The notes: generated by a model not told the origin, from the letters alone. A stretch of 64,000 nt of DNA from Rheinheimera hassiensis (GCF_022436675.1 NZ_JAKUJZ010000007.1:186001-250000); one strand, 5' to 3'; shown: positions 46,387-56,872, numbered from the stretch's first letter. Program-made: numbers and translations.

Positions 46387-46390
46387 AAAA

Positions 46391-46428
46391 CCTCTGTTGT
46401 GATCTAAGGGAAATAAACGCCAACAGAG
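46391..46428 (-). promoter_or_regulatory. Possible SD-sequestering hairpin of the barrel-protein mRNA
   Basis: On the minus strand CTCTGTTG (46428-46421) and CAACAGAG (46399-46392) form a perfect 8-bp stem with a 21-nt loop. The 3' arm overlaps the AGAGG ribosome-binding sequence (46395-46391), 4 nt before the ATG. Confidence 0.45.
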
Positions 46429-46531
46429 TAGCATCTTTGCAGCAAATAAGTGAAATTATTCAATAAAGTATTGTAGTATCAACGTTATGCCACAAGCAGG
46501 CTTAATGTGGTACGGTTGATAAAGGAGAGTT

Positions 46532-47179
46532 ATGAATAACCCCCGGCAATGCGACGACAATATTGACGAAGTTAGAGACGTCTTCGACGTTATTGAACGC
46601 TTTTCTAATCAAAGCAAAACTCCAATAATTAAAAACACACATGCCTGGGAGCAGATAATAGGCGGCGCGTTTTTATTAACTTTGGTTGTTTCACTTGTCA
46701 CGCTGGTAATAGCACCAGAATGGTTGGTTTATACGGGCGTTGTTTCTTTGCTTGCAGCATTTGCTTACGCTATAGCGCAAATCCTCAGTTTTGGCATTTT
46801 TTATAATCAACCGTTATCAGGTTACAGCAAACTGGCCAGTATAAGAACTCTCAATAGAATGGACTTCGTAGATTATCTGGCGTCATTTTCAGAGGAATCA
46901 CTGAATGAAGTTAAGCGTACCATCGAGAAGGACTTTGAAACGATCGATAAGCGAATAGGCTTTTTGATTGGCGTGATTGATAAGACTGGGCTAGTACCGG
47001 CAGCAATAGCACTGATTTTTGCAATCCAACAACAAGGAGGCATTTTATCGGGCATCTTATATGGAACAGCGATAGCAATGTACGCCACAGCTATTTTAGG
47101 CAAACGGGCAATTGAAGTAATGAAGTTTAATGCTCAATGTATAGAGCTAGCGCTGAATTTGCAGAAAGAGGAGCAATAG
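46532..47179 (+). CDS. Orphan membrane protein of unknown function
   Basis: 215 residues, start ATG 46532 preceded by AAGGAGAG. Two hydrophobic helices lie at about 48-62 and 68-90, then a long charged region (about 105-145, with E-E-S-L-N-E-V-K-R-T-I-E-K-D-F-E-T-I-D-K-R likely coiled), then two more helices (about 150-168 and 172-190). No signal peptide, no recognised domain. The Glu/Lys mix and Ile/Asn-rich codon use, and AT-rich flanks to 47300, differ from neighbouring housekeeping genes and suggest later acquisition. Stand-alone, divergent from the barrel protein. Confidence 0.7.
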   Translation: MNNPRQCDDNIDEVRDVFDVIERFSNQSKTPIIKNTHAWEQIIGGAFLLTLVVSLVTLVIAPEWLVYTGVVSLLAAFAYAIAQILSFGIFYNQPLSGYSKLASIRTLNRMDFVDYLASFSEESLNEVKRTIEKDFETIDKRIGFLIGVIDKTGLVPAAIALIFAIQQQGGILSGILYGTAIAMYATAILGKRAIEVMKFNAQCIELALNLQKEEQ

Positions 47180-47383
47180 CAGACAAGCGCTTAATTAATT
47201 AATTATAAATCAAATTTAACATAATATACATTATGGGATATAAAGTTATAGTTGGTAAAGCCGCTATTGAAACCATAAAACCCGTGTGTCAGTTCTAATT
47301 ACCTTCATATGCACCCAATAGACTTCCCATTTTAACTCAGCGCTGTAGAATGCTGTCATTCGGTATTTTTTCAGGTTTTATCT

Positions 47384-47650
47384 ATGGCAATTACCATTCG
47401 CCCCAATGACGAGCAACTGGCTATTTTAGCCAAAGCACAGCGTATGACGGCTGAGCTTACTTACTCAAAAGCTATCTTTAAAGGCCTTGCTGAATATGTG
47501 CAACTGAAAAAAGACTTTGATGAGCTGGAAAAAAAGCATAACGCACTGCTAAGTGCACATGCTGAATTAAAAGACACAGTAACCATGTATGTTATGTCTA
47601 AAACCAAACTGGAACGCATGCTACAAAACGATGCCAAAGCGCAGGATTAA
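47384..47650 (+). CDS. Small RHH-like/coiled-coil protein of unknown function
   Basis: 88 residues. The first part (T-I-R-P-N-D-E-Q-L-A-I-L-A-K-A, then T-Y-S-K-A-I-F-K-G-L) resembles a ribbon-helix-helix protein, and the remainder (about 45-80) is a clear Lys/Glu/Leu heptad coiled coil. It could be a DNA-binding regulator or an antitoxin-like protein, but no toxin gene adjoins it. It ends 5 nt before the convergent cvrA gene. The 204-bp stretch upstream is AT-rich with no other gene. Confidence 0.6.
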   Translation: MAITIRPNDEQLAILAKAQRMTAELTYSKAIFKGLAEYVQLKKDFDELEKKHNALLSAHAELKDTVTMYVMSKTKLERMLQNDAKAQD

Positions 47651-47655
47651 CTGCG

Positions 47656-49380
47656 CTAATCAGCTACCGGTTTAATACCAACCTGAGTTGCTTCGCCGGC
47701 GTCGTTTACCTGGCGCACTGTTAATAACAGTTTGTCCAGCTGCACCTGGTCACCAATAACCACCCGGCGGTGAAAACGCTGGGTGATATAGCCAGCCAAT
47801 GTTTGCTGCTTGTCCTGATCTTCAATGTTGATGGTGTAAAACGCATCTAAATCGCTAAGGCTGATGCTACCGTTAAGCACAAAATCACCGAAGAAACTGC
47901 TTTGGCTTATTACTGATTTCTCTGCGTCTTTGGCCAGCACTTCACTTATTTGCCGGGCATGTTTAAGCTTAGTTAGCACCATTATGGTGTCTTTGCTGGT
48001 AAACACCGGCGTTTTTGCCGGCAATATCCATTCACCATCGCGCACAACACCTAAAAAATGTACCGGATGTTTAAACTGTAAATCCGCCCAGCTGGAAGCT
48101 AACACCGGTGAGGTGTCGGTTACTTTAAATGCCAGCACTTCCATTACATCGTTACTGGGTACCGCATCGAGCGGCATCACTTGATCGGGTGTCAGCTCGG
48201 CCGGTACTTCCAGTTTTAGCCAGCGCGCTACCGGCACTATGCTCCAGCCTTGCACCACTAAAGATACAATAACAACCACAAAGGCGACGTCAAAATACAG
48301 ATGTTCATCCGGCATGCCGGCAAGCCAGGGAAACAGCGCCAAAATAATGGGAACCGCACCGCGCAGCCCAACCCAACTGATAAAAAGCTGATCGCGTGCC
48401 GGGAAACGAAATGGTATTAAACTGAAAAATACGGCTATCGGTCTGGCGATAAAAATCAGCACTGCAGCCAGCAATAATGCCGGTACCAGATGATTCATTA
48501 AGTTGCTGGGCACAACCAGTAAGCCTAACATCAGAAACATACCAATCTGGCTGATCCAGGCCAGGCCGTCATGCATGCGCAAAATATGAATAATCTGTGG
48601 TAAGCGTGCATTACCGACAAGATAACCCATTAAATACACGGCTAAAAAACCGCTACCACCAAAAGAGTTGGTTGCCGCATAAATAAAGATACAGCTGGCA
48701 ACGGCCAATAAAGGGAAAAAAGCGAAGCTAAGCGGTAATTTACGGCACAAAAATACAAACACGCGCCCTGCTCCATAGCCCATTAACGCACCTACTACCG
48801 CTTGTTGTAAAAATACAAAAGCGACCGACCAGCTTACAGGCTCCCCCTGCGCCAGAATACCAACCAGAGTAAGGGTTAAAATAACAGCCATGGGATCGTT
48901 ACTGCCCGACTCTATTTCCAGCGTTGAGGCCACCCGATCTTTAATACGCAGGCCTTGTGACTGGAAAATAGAAAACACCGCTGCGGCATCGGTTGAGCTT
49001 AGAATAGCGCCCAGCAGTAAGCCCTGCAGCAAGGTCATATCTAATAAGTAAGCCGCAGAAATACCGACAATACCGCAGGTAAGCATTACACCAAGTGTTG
49101 CCAGCATAGATGCCGGAGCCAAAGCCACCCGAAAACGTTCCGGATGGGTGCGCATACCGCCGTCAAACAGAATAATAACCAGCGCGATAGAGCCAATTAA
49201 AAACGCAACTTGCGGGTTATCGAACTTAATGCCAACCAGGCCTTGTTCGCCTGCCAGCATGCCGATTATAAGAAATACCAATAGCATGGGCGCGCCAAGG
49301 CGCGCTGAAATAAGCGTAGCTATGATACTGATAACAAAAAGAAAACCGCCAACTAATATCGCGAGGTTTATGCCATCCAC
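47656..49380 (-). CDS. nhaP2: K+/H+ antiporter NhaP2 (CvrA)
   Basis: 574 residues (E. coli CvrA 578). About 12 to 13 membrane helices with the CPA1 motif F-D-G-G-M-R-T near helix 3 and the acidic D-A-A-A-V-F-S pair in the core. The cytoplasmic C-terminal part (from about 400) contains a TrkA-C-like domain and a terminal CorC/HlyC-like domain with V-L-N-G-S-I-S-L-S-D-L-D. It exchanges K+ for H+ in the inner membrane, giving volume and pH control. Upstream pyrF is separated by 17 nt, so the pair may share a transcript with lapA-lapB-pyrF. Confidence 0.92.
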   Translation of the reverse strand: MDGINLAILVGGFLFVISIIATLISARLGAPMLLVFLIIGMLAGEQGLVGIKFDNPQVAFLIGSIALVIILFDGGMRTHPERFRVALAPASMLATLGVMLTCGIVGISAAYLLDMTLLQGLLLGAILSSTDAAAVFSIFQSQGLRIKDRVASTLEIESGSNDPMAVILTLTLVGILAQGEPVSWSVAFVFLQQAVVGALMGYGAGRVFVFLCRKLPLSFAFFPLLAVASCIFIYAATNSFGGSGFLAVYLMGYLVGNARLPQIIHILRMHDGLAWISQIGMFLMLGLLVVPSNLMNHLVPALLLAAVLIFIARPIAVFFSLIPFRFPARDQLFISWVGLRGAVPIILALFPWLAGMPDEHLYFDVAFVVVIVSLVVQGWSIVPVARWLKLEVPAELTPDQVMPLDAVPSNDVMEVLAFKVTDTSPVLASSWADLQFKHPVHFLGVVRDGEWILPAKTPVFTSKDTIMVLTKLKHARQISEVLAKDAEKSVISQSSFFGDFVLNGSISLSDLDAFYTINIEDQDKQQTLAGYITQRFHRRVVIGDQVQLDKLLLTVRQVNDAGEATQVGIKPVAD

Positions 49381-49397
49381 CCTAACCTCCTGATTAA

Positions 49398-50102
49398 TTA
49401 GGCGTTTGATATCTCCTGAACTATAGCATTCAATGCTTGCAGTGGGTGCTCGGCTTTCGTGATCGGGCGCCCGATCACCATATAATCAACACCTGCACAG
49501 AGCGCCTGAGCCGGAGTCATTACACGCTTCTGGTCGTCCTGGCTACTGCTGGCCGGGCGAATACCTGGTGTAACCAAACAAAAGTGTTTGCCAAATTGTT
49601 GTTTTAATAATGCCGCCTCTTGTGCTGAACACACCACGCCATCTAAACCCACCTGGTGTGTCAACGTTGCCAGCTTAAGTACCTGCTGCTCTGGCGTTTG
49701 ATTAATGCCCAGCTCAGTTAAATCGCTTTGTTCCATGCTGGTTAACACAGTAACAGCTATAAGATAAGGTTTGTCAGCACCGTAAGTTGTCAGTGCTTCA
49801 CGCGCAGCATGCATCATTTTACTACCGCCGCTGGCGTGTACGTTTACCATCCACACACCCAAATCAGCGGCCGCTTTTACCGCTTTAGCTACAGTGTTGG
49901 GTATGTCGTGGAATTTTAAATCCAGAAACACATCAAAATGGCGCTGCTGCAGCTGTTGCACAAACTGTGGGCCAAAGTGGGTAAACATTTCTTTGCCGAT
50001 TTTCAACCGGCACAGGGTTGGGTCTAACTGACTAACTAAATTCAGTGCATCTGCTTTTTGTTCAAAATCAAGAGCCACCACCACAGGAGTGTTACACGAC
50101 AT
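49398..50102 (-). CDS. pyrF: Orotidine 5'-phosphate decarboxylase
   Basis: 234 residues with the catalytic tetrad pattern [10 protein letters not shown] (Asp61, Lys63, Asp66), plus V-A-L-D-F at the start and T-P-G-I-R-P near the C-terminus. It decarboxylates OMP to UMP in de novo pyrimidine synthesis. Its position after lapB is the typical gammaproteobacterial arrangement lapA-lapB-pyrF. The gap to lapB is 15 nt, indicating cotranscription. Confidence 0.97.
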   Translation of the reverse strand: MSCNTPVVVALDFEQKADALNLVSQLDPTLCRLKIGKEMFTHFGPQFVQQLQQRHFDVFLDLKFHDIPNTVAKAVKAAADLGVWMVNVHASGGSKMMHAAREALTTYGADKPYLIAVTVLTSMEQSDLTELGINQTPEQQVLKLATLTHQVGLDGVVCSAQEAALLKQQFGKHFCLVTPGIRPASSSQDDQKRVMTPAQALCAGVDYMVIGRPITKAEHPLQALNAIVQEISNA

Positions 50103-50117
50103 GCTTTTTTCCTTTAA

Positions 50118-51254
50118 CTAACGACCATCAATGCCGCTGATAGGCTCTACAGTTTCCCACTGCTGACAAGATGGACACAACCAATAATGTTTACGGGTTT
50201 TAAAACCACAGTTACGGCAACTGTATAACGACTTTTTATCCAGATAGGCGTTAACCAGCTCTTCAACTGAAGACAATGCTTCTGCGGCCGGTGCCGATTG
50301 CTGCTGCCTGATCTGCAGTAATTTCTGAAACAACCGGATACTCGGTTGCTGTTTTAATTTATCCAGCAAAAATTGCTCAGCTGCCGTGGCTGAACCATGC
50401 TGTGCCAGCCAACTGGCCAGCAGTACTACTGCACTGATATTATGCTGTTTATTGGCAAGCTGGCTTAGCAACTGATACCACTCTTCGTCAGTCAGCGCGC
50501 ATTGTTGCAATAAAGGCAGGATATCGGCACTCCACTGCGGCTTATGTTCAACAATATAAAGCAAAGCTGACTTGGCAAGCGCAGTATGCTGATCGGCAAG
50601 TGCCCGTTGAGCCAGCTCATACTTAGGCCGCACAGCCGCCGGGTAACGTGATGCCAATTCCAACAAGGGTTCGGTGCTGTATTGCGGTTGTTGTTTTAAA
50701 GCTTCAATTTGCATATTAGCCTGAGCAATTCGCAATGAACGTGACTCGGTATGATCAACCACAGCACTGTACTGCTCAGCTTTGTGCCACTCGTGTGTAG
50801 CAATAAAAATACTGAACAATTGCTTGAGTGCAGCTTCTCCAAGCACCGGTGACTTAACCAGATTAACCAATAATTTTTCCGCTCTGTCATACAAGCCGGC
50901 TGAAAAGTAATCTTTGGCCAGTTCAAACTGAATTTGCTGAGCTTGCGGTTTGGGTAATTTAAGCTGATGCAGCTTTTCGTGAATACGAATGGCTTTGTCC
51001 CAGTCGCCTTTGCGGCGAAACAGATTGGCTAACGCCAGATAAGTTTCAATAGTGGCGGCTTCAATATCAAGCAGCTCTAATAACTGCTCAATAGCTTTAT
51101 CTTCCTGATCGGTTAATAAGAAGTTTAAACCAGAAGATAAATTGCGGGTAATGCTGGCACGGCCTTTAAGTTCTTTATGTGTAACGCTGTTGCGTCCCAT
51201 AAACCAGCCATAGGCTGCAGCTACCGGCAATAACAAAAACAGCAGCTCTAACAT
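50118..51254 (-). CDS. lapB: Lipopolysaccharide assembly protein LapB
   Basis: 378 residues (E. coli LapB/YciM 389). N-terminal membrane helix L-E-L-L-F-L-L-L-P-V-A-A-A-Y-G-W, then about nine TPR-like helix pairs, and a C-terminal rubredoxin-like zinc ribbon with Cys346, Cys349, Cys360 and Cys363 (C-R-N-C and C-P-S-C). It recruits LpxC to FtsH for degradation and links LPS transport to synthesis. Directly follows lapA (3-nt gap) and precedes pyrF. Confidence 0.95.
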   Translation of the reverse strand: MLELLFLLLPVAAAYGWFMGRNSVTHKELKGRASITRNLSSGLNFLLTDQEDKAIEQLLELLDIEAATIETYLALANLFRRKGDWDKAIRIHEKLHQLKLPKPQAQQIQFELAKDYFSAGLYDRAEKLLVNLVKSPVLGEAALKQLFSIFIATHEWHKAEQYSAVVDHTESRSLRIAQANMQIEALKQQPQYSTEPLLELASRYPAAVRPKYELAQRALADQHTALAKSALLYIVEHKPQWSADILPLLQQCALTDEEWYQLLSQLANKQHNISAVVLLASWLAQHGSATAAEQFLLDKLKQQPSIRLFQKLLQIRQQQSAPAAEALSSVEELVNAYLDKKSLYSCRNCGFKTRKHYWLCPSCQQWETVEPISGIDGR

Positions 51255-51257
51255 AGG

Positions 51258-51500
51258 CTAGCTGTTTTCCGTTGATTTACGCAGCCAACCCTTTGCTTTA
51301 CGTTGCAGCGAATACAACAGGGCTATCATCAGGCCAAGCACAATGCCCAGCAGCAGGAAAATCAGCGCAATATCAACAACTCTTAAGCGTGCGCTGACAA
51401 TAAGAAGATTTAAATCAGCCAGTTGCTGATTAATGGAACCAAACAGCACCCCTATAACAATCAGGGCTACTATTACTGCGATATAAAGTAGTCTGCGCAA
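51258..51500 (-). CDS. lapA: Lipopolysaccharide assembly protein LapA
   Basis: 80 residues with two transmembrane helices (about 3-22 and 43-63) joined by a short loop, and a basic tail (R-K-A-K-G-W-L-R-K). The conserved F-G-S-I-N-Q motif occurs in the loop. It is the inner-membrane partner of LapB (YciS in E. coli). Located between ihfB and lapB, as in E. coli. Confidence 0.93.
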   Translation of the reverse strand: MRRLLYIAVIVALIVIGVLFGSINQQLADLNLLIVSARLRVVDIALIFLLLGIVLGLMIALLYSLQRKAKGWLRKSTENS

Positions 51501-51541
51501 GGGAAACTCCGTTTACGCCTGCAAACTCAATGTATTGAGGC

Positions 51542-51826
51542 TCAGGTGTTGTCTTTTACCCGGTCACGTAATTCTTTACCAGGTTTAAAATGCGGTACAT
51601 GCTTACCGTCCAGTTCAACCTTGTCACCGGTTTTAGGGTTACGCCCTACCCGTGGTGCACGGTAATGCAGAGAAAAACTACCAAAACCACGAATTTCAAT
51701 GCGTTCGTTGGCGGCTAAGGATTGCGCCATCTGCTCGAGGATTTCTTTAACTGAAGCTTCAACATCCTTGACCTGAATATGCGGGAAATCAGTAGCTAAT
51801 TTTTCAATTAATTCAGACTTGGTCAT
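51542..51826 (-). CDS. ihfB: Integration host factor beta subunit
   Basis: 94 residues, identical in size to E. coli IhfB. It shows [34 protein letters not shown], the beta-arm segment with the DNA-intercalating proline (P-K-T-G region). With IhfA it bends DNA at promoters, origins and recombination sites. It lies between rpsA and lapA as in E. coli. Confidence 0.97.
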   Translation of the reverse strand: MTKSELIEKLATDFPHIQVKDVEASVKEILEQMAQSLAANERIEIRGFGSFSLHYRAPRVGRNPKTGDKVELDGKHVPHFKPGKELRDRVKDNT

Positions 51827-51855
51827 AGCCCCTCCGGCGAACTTGAGTTTGGATA

Positions 51856-51881
51856 AAGCAGGAGGCTTAAGCCCCCTGCTT
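51856..51881 (-). terminator. Hairpin between rpsA and ihfB
   Basis: On the minus strand AAGCAGGGGGC-TTAA-GCCTCCTGCTT, an 11-bp stem with one mismatch and a weak T tail. It may end most rpsA transcripts while letting some read into ihfB. Confidence 0.6.
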
Positions 51882-51890
51882 CGTTAGCAA

Positions 51891-53567
51891 TTAATCCTGC
51901 TTCTGAGCAGCTTTAAATGCTTCGGCCATAGCGTTACCACCAAAATCAGCTTCTTGTTGCTTGCTGTTGACAGTATCCATAGCTTCTTTTTCTTCAGCTT
52001 CGAATTTCGCTTTGATTGACAGGCTAATTACGCGGTTTTTGCGATCAACACCCATTAAACGAGCTTCAATTTCTTCGCCTACTTTCAGTACCGTAGTGGC
52101 ATCTTCAATACGCTCACGCGCGATATCAGATACACGAACATAACCTTCTACAGCACCTTCTAACATCACAGTAGCGCCTTTAGCGTCAACGGCAGTTACT
52201 TCACCTTTAACGATAGCACCTTTTTTGTTGTCAGCAAGGTAGCCGTTGAACGGGTCTTCGTCCAGCTGCTTGATACCTAAAGAAATACGCTCGCGCTCTG
52301 GGTCAACTTGTAACACAACTGCGTGTACTTCGTCGCCTTTCTTGAATTCACGAACTGCTTCTTCGCCAGTGGCGTTCCAGCTGATATCTGATAAGTGAAC
52401 CAGACCATCGATGCCGCCATCTAAACCGATGAAGATACCGAAGTCAGTGATTGACTTGATCTTACCGCTTACGCGATCACCCTTGTTGAAGCCCTTAGCG
52501 AACTCTTCCCATGGGTTAGCTTTACACTGTTTCAGGCCTAAAGAAATACGACGACGTTCTTCGTCAATTTCCAGAACCATAACTTCCACTGAATCACCTA
52601 AGTTAACGACTTTAGATGGGTGGATGTTTTTGTTGGTCCAGTCCATTTCTGAAACGTGTACTAAACCTTCAACGCCTTCTTCGATTTCTACGAAGCAGCC
52701 GTAATCAGTCAGGTTAGTTACGCGACCAGTGATGCGGGCACCTTCTGGGTAACGTGATGCGATAGCGGCCCATGGATCTTCACCCATTTGCTTCAGACCT
52801 AAAGATACACGTTGTTTTTCGCGGTCGAATTTCAGTACTTTTACTGGAATTTCGTCGCCAACATTAACGATTTCGCTTGGGTGCTTAACGCGCTTCCATG
52901 CCATATCAGTGATATGCAGTAAGCCGTCTACGCCACCTAAGTCTACGAATGCACCGTAGTCAGTCAGGTTCTTAACGATACCTTTAACTTCCATGCCTTC
53001 TTCCAGCGTTTCTAACAGCTGGTCACGTTCATGGCTGCTTTCTGATTCAATAACGGCACGACGTGATACCACCACGTTGTTACGCTTCTGATCCAGCTTG
53101 ATAACTTTGAACTCAAGTTCTTTGTTTTCCAGGTGCAGAGTGTCACGCACCGGACGTACGTCTACTAATGAACCAGGCAGGAATGCACGAATGCTGTCAA
53201 CTTCAACTGTGAAACCACCTTTAACTTTACCAGTGATAACACCGATAACAGTTTCTTTATCTTCACAGGCTTTTTCCAGACGTACCCATGCTTCGTGACG
53301 TTTAGCTTTCTCACGAGACAGTTGGGTTTCACCGAAACCATCTTCAATGGCGTCTAACGCTACGTCGATGATGTCGCCAACGCTTACTTCGATTTCGCCG
53401 TTCAGAGATTTGAACTGTTCAACCGGGATAGCGGCTTCTGATTTCAGACCTGCGTCAACCATAACAACATCTTTCAGAACAGCAACAACTGTTCCTTTGA
53501 TGATAGAGCCAAGGCGTGTTTCAGATTTAAAGCTTTCTTCAAGTAGTTGTGCAAAATTTTCAGTCAT
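51891..53567 (-). CDS. rpsA: 30S ribosomal protein S1
   Basis: 558 residues (E. coli 557) from the ATG whose codon ends at 53567, giving [12 protein letters not shown]; the longer frame from 53594 adds 9 non-family residues. Six S1 RNA-binding repeats are visible, each with a G-x-V-x(n)-G-x-F-V/I-x2 core, e.g. [11 protein letters not shown] and [11 protein letters not shown]1 binds mRNA leaders during initiation. The 5' leader has no strong Shine-Dalgarno and contains a GGA-loop hairpin, fitting autogenous control by S1 itself. Confidence 0.97.
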   Translation of the reverse strand: MTENFAQLLEESFKSETRLGSIIKGTVVAVLKDVVMVDAGLKSEAAIPVEQFKSLNGEIEVSVGDIIDVALDAIEDGFGETQLSREKAKRHEAWVRLEKACEDKETVIGVITGKVKGGFTVEVDSIRAFLPGSLVDVRPVRDTLHLENKELEFKVIKLDQKRNNVVVSRRAVIESESSHERDQLLETLEEGMEVKGIVKNLTDYGAFVDLGGVDGLLHITDMAWKRVKHPSEIVNVGDEIPVKVLKFDREKQRVSLGLKQMGEDPWAAIASRYPEGARITGRVTNLTDYGCFVEIEEGVEGLVHVSEMDWTNKNIHPSKVVNLGDSVEVMVLEIDEERRRISLGLKQCKANPWEEFAKGFNKGDRVSGKIKSITDFGIFIGLDGGIDGLVHLSDISWNATGEEAVREFKKGDEVHAVVLQVDPERERISLGIKQLDEDPFNGYLADNKKGAIVKGEVTAVDAKGATVMLEGAVEGYVRVSDIARERIEDATTVLKVGEEIEARLMGVDRKNRVISLSIKAKFEAEEKEAMDTVNSKQQEADFGGNAMAEAFKAAQKQD

Positions 53568-53650
53568 AGTCACTTTTTCAGTTAAGTGCTCCACGCCGCG
53601 TCGTGCGTTGTGGGGTTGCTAAATTTACCTGTTTAAATCCATTTAACAGG
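53568..53650 (-). promoter_or_regulatory. Probable S1 autoregulatory leader
   Basis: The 83 nt before rpsA lack a good Shine-Dalgarno (AAAAAGTGACT precedes ATG). A hairpin at 53628-53650 reads CCTGTTAAAT-GGA-TTTAAACAGG on the minus strand, with a GGA loop as in known gammaproteobacterial rpsA leaders; another GGA occurs at about 53591. Confidence 0.5.
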
Positions 53651-53677
53651 CTGTCCAAAATGCGGTTTTGGCCTGGT

Positions 53678-54367
53678 TCACACTAAGGCTGGTATTTTCA
53701 TACCCGCGTAGTTCAGTACCTCTTCCAACACTTGTTCAATCGTTTTATTGGTCGAATCCAGTATGTAGGCGTCAGCAGCCGGTTTCATTGGCGCAGTAGC
53801 ACGGTTAGTATCGCGCTCGTCTCTTGCCTGTATTTCGCTCAAAAGGTCGCCGATGTTAACATCAAAGCCCTTTTCTTTCAACTCTAAATAGCGCCGTCTG
53901 GCGCGCTCTTCCGGGGTGGCTGTTAAAAATATTTTAACCGCAGCCTGTGGAAATACCACAGTACCCATATCACGGCCATCGGCCACTAAACCGGGCTCTT
54001 CAGCAAAGGCACGCTGACGACGTAGCAATGCTTCTCTTACCCGTGGCAAAGAAGCAATTTTTGATGCTAAATCAGCGACTTCTTGTGTACGAATGGTATG
54101 CGACACATTTTCGCCTTCGAGGGTTATGCGTATATTGCCTTGCTCATCGCTGCTAAACTGCACATCCAGATGCGCAGCCAGCGGCTGCAATGCTTCTTCG
54201 TCATCACAAACAATCTGATGATGCATCGCGGCCAGAGCCAGCACGCGGTAAATAGCGCCACTGTCGAGTAATTGCCAGCCTAAACGCTGGGCCAGTAAAC
54301 GGCAAATTGTGCCTTTGCCGGAACCGCCGGGGCCATCTATGGTAATTACTGCTGCAGAATGTGGCAT
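53678..54367 (-). CDS. cmk: Cytidylate kinase
   Basis: 229 residues (E. coli Cmk 227) from the ATG whose codon ends at 54367; an upstream in-frame TTG is not used, because the ATG follows GGGGGTAGG. The P-loop G-P-G-G-S-G-K-G-T is at 12-20, then the CMP-specific insert, [12 protein letters not shown] and the lid R-R-R-Y-L-E-L-K. It phosphorylates CMP and dCMP. Position directly upstream of rpsA is conserved. Confidence 0.96.
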   Translation of the reverse strand: MPHSAAVITIDGPGGSGKGTICRLLAQRLGWQLLDSGAIYRVLALAAMHHQIVCDDEEALQPLAAHLDVQFSSDEQGNIRITLEGENVSHTIRTQEVADLASKIASLPRVREALLRRQRAFAEEPGLVADGRDMGTVVFPQAAVKIFLTATPEERARRRYLELKEKGFDVNIGDLLSEIQARDERDTNRATAPMKPAADAYILDSTNKTIEQVLEEVLNYAGMKIPALV

Positions 54368-54512
54368 CCTACCCCCTTTCAAACTACTGGTTAATCGGAT
54401 TTAAAAACGGCGGTATTATACAGCTTTTTGCGACAAGATCTGTGTTTAATTGCGCTAAAGCGAAGGAAAGACGCGCAGTTGGAAGGCTACGCGTCTGGAT
54501 GCATTTCGTTAT

Positions 54513-55793
54513 TTAACAAGCCAGTTGGGCAAATAAACTAAAGTAATTCGGGAAGGTTTTAGCAGTGCAATCCGGATCTTCAATCGTTACCGGAGTGTCA
54601 CTTAAAGCAACCAGCGAGAAACACATCGCCATACGATGGTCATTGTAAGTGGCAATGCTAGCGTGCTTAAGCGTAGCCGGTGGTGTCACTTTAATATAAT
54701 CGTGGCCTTCTTCTACCTCTGCACCGACTTTTCGAAGCTCAGTCGCCATAGCGGCAAGCCGGTCGGTTTCTTTTACCCGCCAGTTATACACATTGCGGAT
54801 AACCGTAGGACCTTTGGCGAATAGTGCTGTAGTAGCAATGGTCATGGCCGCATCGGGTATCGCATTGTAATCGCGATCTATACCCTTTAACGTGTTACGC
54901 GTTACTTTAATGTAGTCATCGCCCCACTCAACATCAGCTCCCATGGCTTGCAGTGCGTCAGCAAAGTGAATATCACCCTGTACCGCGTGTTTACCAATGC
55001 CGGTCACTTTTATGCTACCGCCTTTAATCGCTGCGGCCGCCAAAAAGTAAGAGGCTGATGATGCATCACCTTCTACCAGCCATTGGCCGGGCGAGCGGTA
55101 AAGCTGATTACCCTTGATGCTAAAACGCTTGTAGTCATGGTTTTGCACGCTAACACCAAAACGCTGCATCAGGGCCAGGGTAATATCAATATAGGGTTTG
55201 GATACCAGCTCACCAATGATGTCTATTTCGCTGTCACCGTTTAGCAGCGGTGCAATCATCAAGGCGGCGGTTAAAAACTGACTGGAAATACTGCCGTCGA
55301 TTTGCATCCGCCCACCGTTAAGCGGCTTGCCTTTAATTTGCAGCGGTGGAAAGCCATCTTGCTGCAGATAAGTGATATCCGCCTGCCACTGGCGCAATGC
55401 ATCTACCAGATGTCCGATAGGACGCTCGTACATGCGTGGCTCGCCGGTCAGAGTCACATCGACGTTAGACGCAGCCAGTGCCGCGGTTAACGGCCGCATC
55501 GCCGTGCCGGCATTACCGAGGAATATTGTCAGCGCCTGTGGCTGGTCAAACAAACCACCAATCCCCTGTACTTCGCACTTAGTACGACATGCTGATAACG
55601 TATAGCTTACACCCAACGCGGTTAAAGCGTTTAGCATATGGCGTACATCGTCACTGTCGAGCAAATTAGTGATCTGTGTTGTGCCTTGTGCCAATGCCGC
55701 CAGCAGCAATACACGATTAGAGATACTTTTCGAGCCGGGCAAATGCACTTCACCGGCAACCTTGGCAATAGGGTTAAGGGTTAATGTTTTCAT
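54513..55793 (-). CDS. aroA: 5-enolpyruvylshikimate-3-phosphate synthase
   Basis: 426 residues (E. coli 427). Signatures: [10 protein letters not shown] near the start, the [12 protein letters not shown] motif (class I glyphosate-sensitive type), and [11 protein letters not shown] in the C-terminal half. It transfers enolpyruvyl from PEP to shikimate-3-phosphate, sixth step of the shikimate pathway. It overlaps serC by 4 nt, an ancient serC-aroA operon. Confidence 0.97.
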   Translation of the reverse strand: MKTLTLNPIAKVAGEVHLPGSKSISNRVLLLAALAQGTTQITNLLDSDDVRHMLNALTALGVSYTLSACRTKCEVQGIGGLFDQPQALTIFLGNAGTAMRPLTAALAASNVDVTLTGEPRMYERPIGHLVDALRQWQADITYLQQDGFPPLQIKGKPLNGGRMQIDGSISSQFLTAALMIAPLLNGDSEIDIIGELVSKPYIDITLALMQRFGVSVQNHDYKRFSIKGNQLYRSPGQWLVEGDASSASYFLAAAAIKGGSIKVTGIGKHAVQGDIHFADALQAMGADVEWGDDYIKVTRNTLKGIDRDYNAIPDAAMTIATTALFAKGPTVIRNVYNWRVKETDRLAAMATELRKVGAEVEEGHDYIKVTPPATLKHASIATYNDHRMAMCFSLVALSDTPVTIEDPDCTAKTFPNYFSLFAQLAC

Positions 55794-56872
55794 CCGTGTA
55801 CCCGCTCAAATTCCTGCATAAAACTGACTAAAGTTTGCACACCTTCCAGCGGCATAGCGTTATAAATACTGGCACGCATACCGCCCACCATACGATGGCC
55901 TTTAAGTGCCAGTAAGCCATGTGTTTCAGCCTGGTCGACAAACATATCGTTTAACCGCTCATCACTTAAGAAAAACGGCACATTCATCCACGACCGGTAC
56001 GCCGGATCGACGTCATTGCTATAAAAATCACTTTTATCAATATAATCATACAGCAAGCTGGCTTTAGCCTGGTTACGCGTAGCCATCGCGGTAACGCCAC
56101 CCTGCTGTTTTAGCCACTTAAATACTAATGCAGCCAGATACCAGGCAAAGGTAGGCGGAGTATTAAACATGCTGTCGTTTTCTGCGGCTAAACGGTAATC
56201 CAATACCGACGGAATAACCGCATCTTTGCCGGGTAACAAATCTTCGCGCACTATGGCCAACGTTAAACCTGACGGGCCGATATTTTTCTGTGCGCCGGCA
56301 TAAATTACGCCGTAGCGGCTAACGTCAATTGGTCGCGATAAAATAGTCGAAGATAAGTCAGCAACGATTGGGCTGTTGGTTTGCGGTAAGGCGGTAAACT
56401 CGATGCCATCAACGGTTTCATTCGGGCAGCAATGTACATAGGCGGCGCCTTTGGTTAGCTGCCAGTTATTTGGTGCTACAACAGTACGAATACCGCCCGG
56501 GCTTTTTTGCCGGATATCCTGCGTTTTAATGTCGCCGAATTTTACCGCTTCTTCCACCGCCGATTTTGACCAGGCACCAGAGACAATATAATCGGCACTT
56601 TGGCCAGGCTTTAACAAATTAAGTGGCACTGCCGAGAACTGGCCTCGGCCACCGCCATGCATAAACAACACTTTATAATTTGCCGGAATACTGAGTAAAT
56701 CGCGTAAATCCTGCTCAGCTTCTGCGGCCAGGCGAATAAAGGGTTTGCTACGGTGGCTCATTTCCATTACGGAACAACCATGTTGTTGCCAGTTAATAAA
56801 TTCTTGTTGTGCCTGCTGCATTACCTCTACCGGCAACATTGCCGGGCCGGCACAAAAATTAAAGGTTGTCAT
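55790..56872 (-). CDS. serC: Phosphoserine aminotransferase
   Basis: 360 residues (E. coli 362). PLP-binding lysine in [12 protein letters not shown], substrate region H-R-S-K-P-F and G-G-G-R-G-Q-F. It converts 3-phosphohydroxypyruvate to phosphoserine and also acts in pyridoxal synthesis. Its stop lies inside aroA's start, so aroA is translated in coupling. A 145-bp gap separates it from the gyrA end. Confidence 0.97.
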   Translation of the reverse strand: MTTFNFCAGPAMLPVEVMQQAQQEFINWQQHGCSVMEMSHRSKPFIRLAAEAEQDLRDLLSIPANYKVLFMHGGGRGQFSAVPLNLLKPGQSADYIVSGAWSKSAVEEAVKFGDIKTQDIRQKSPGGIRTVVAPNNWQLTKGAAYVHCCPNETVDGIEFTALPQTNSPIVADLSSTILSRPIDVSRYGVIYAGAQKNIGPSGLTLAIVREDLLPGKDAVIPSVLDYRLAAENDSMFNTPPTFAWYLAALVFKWLKQQGGVTAMATRNQAKASLLYDYIDKSDFYSNDVDPAYRSWMNVPFFLSDERLNDMFVDQAETHGLLALKGHRMVGGMRASIYNAMPLEGVQTLVSFMQEFERVHG

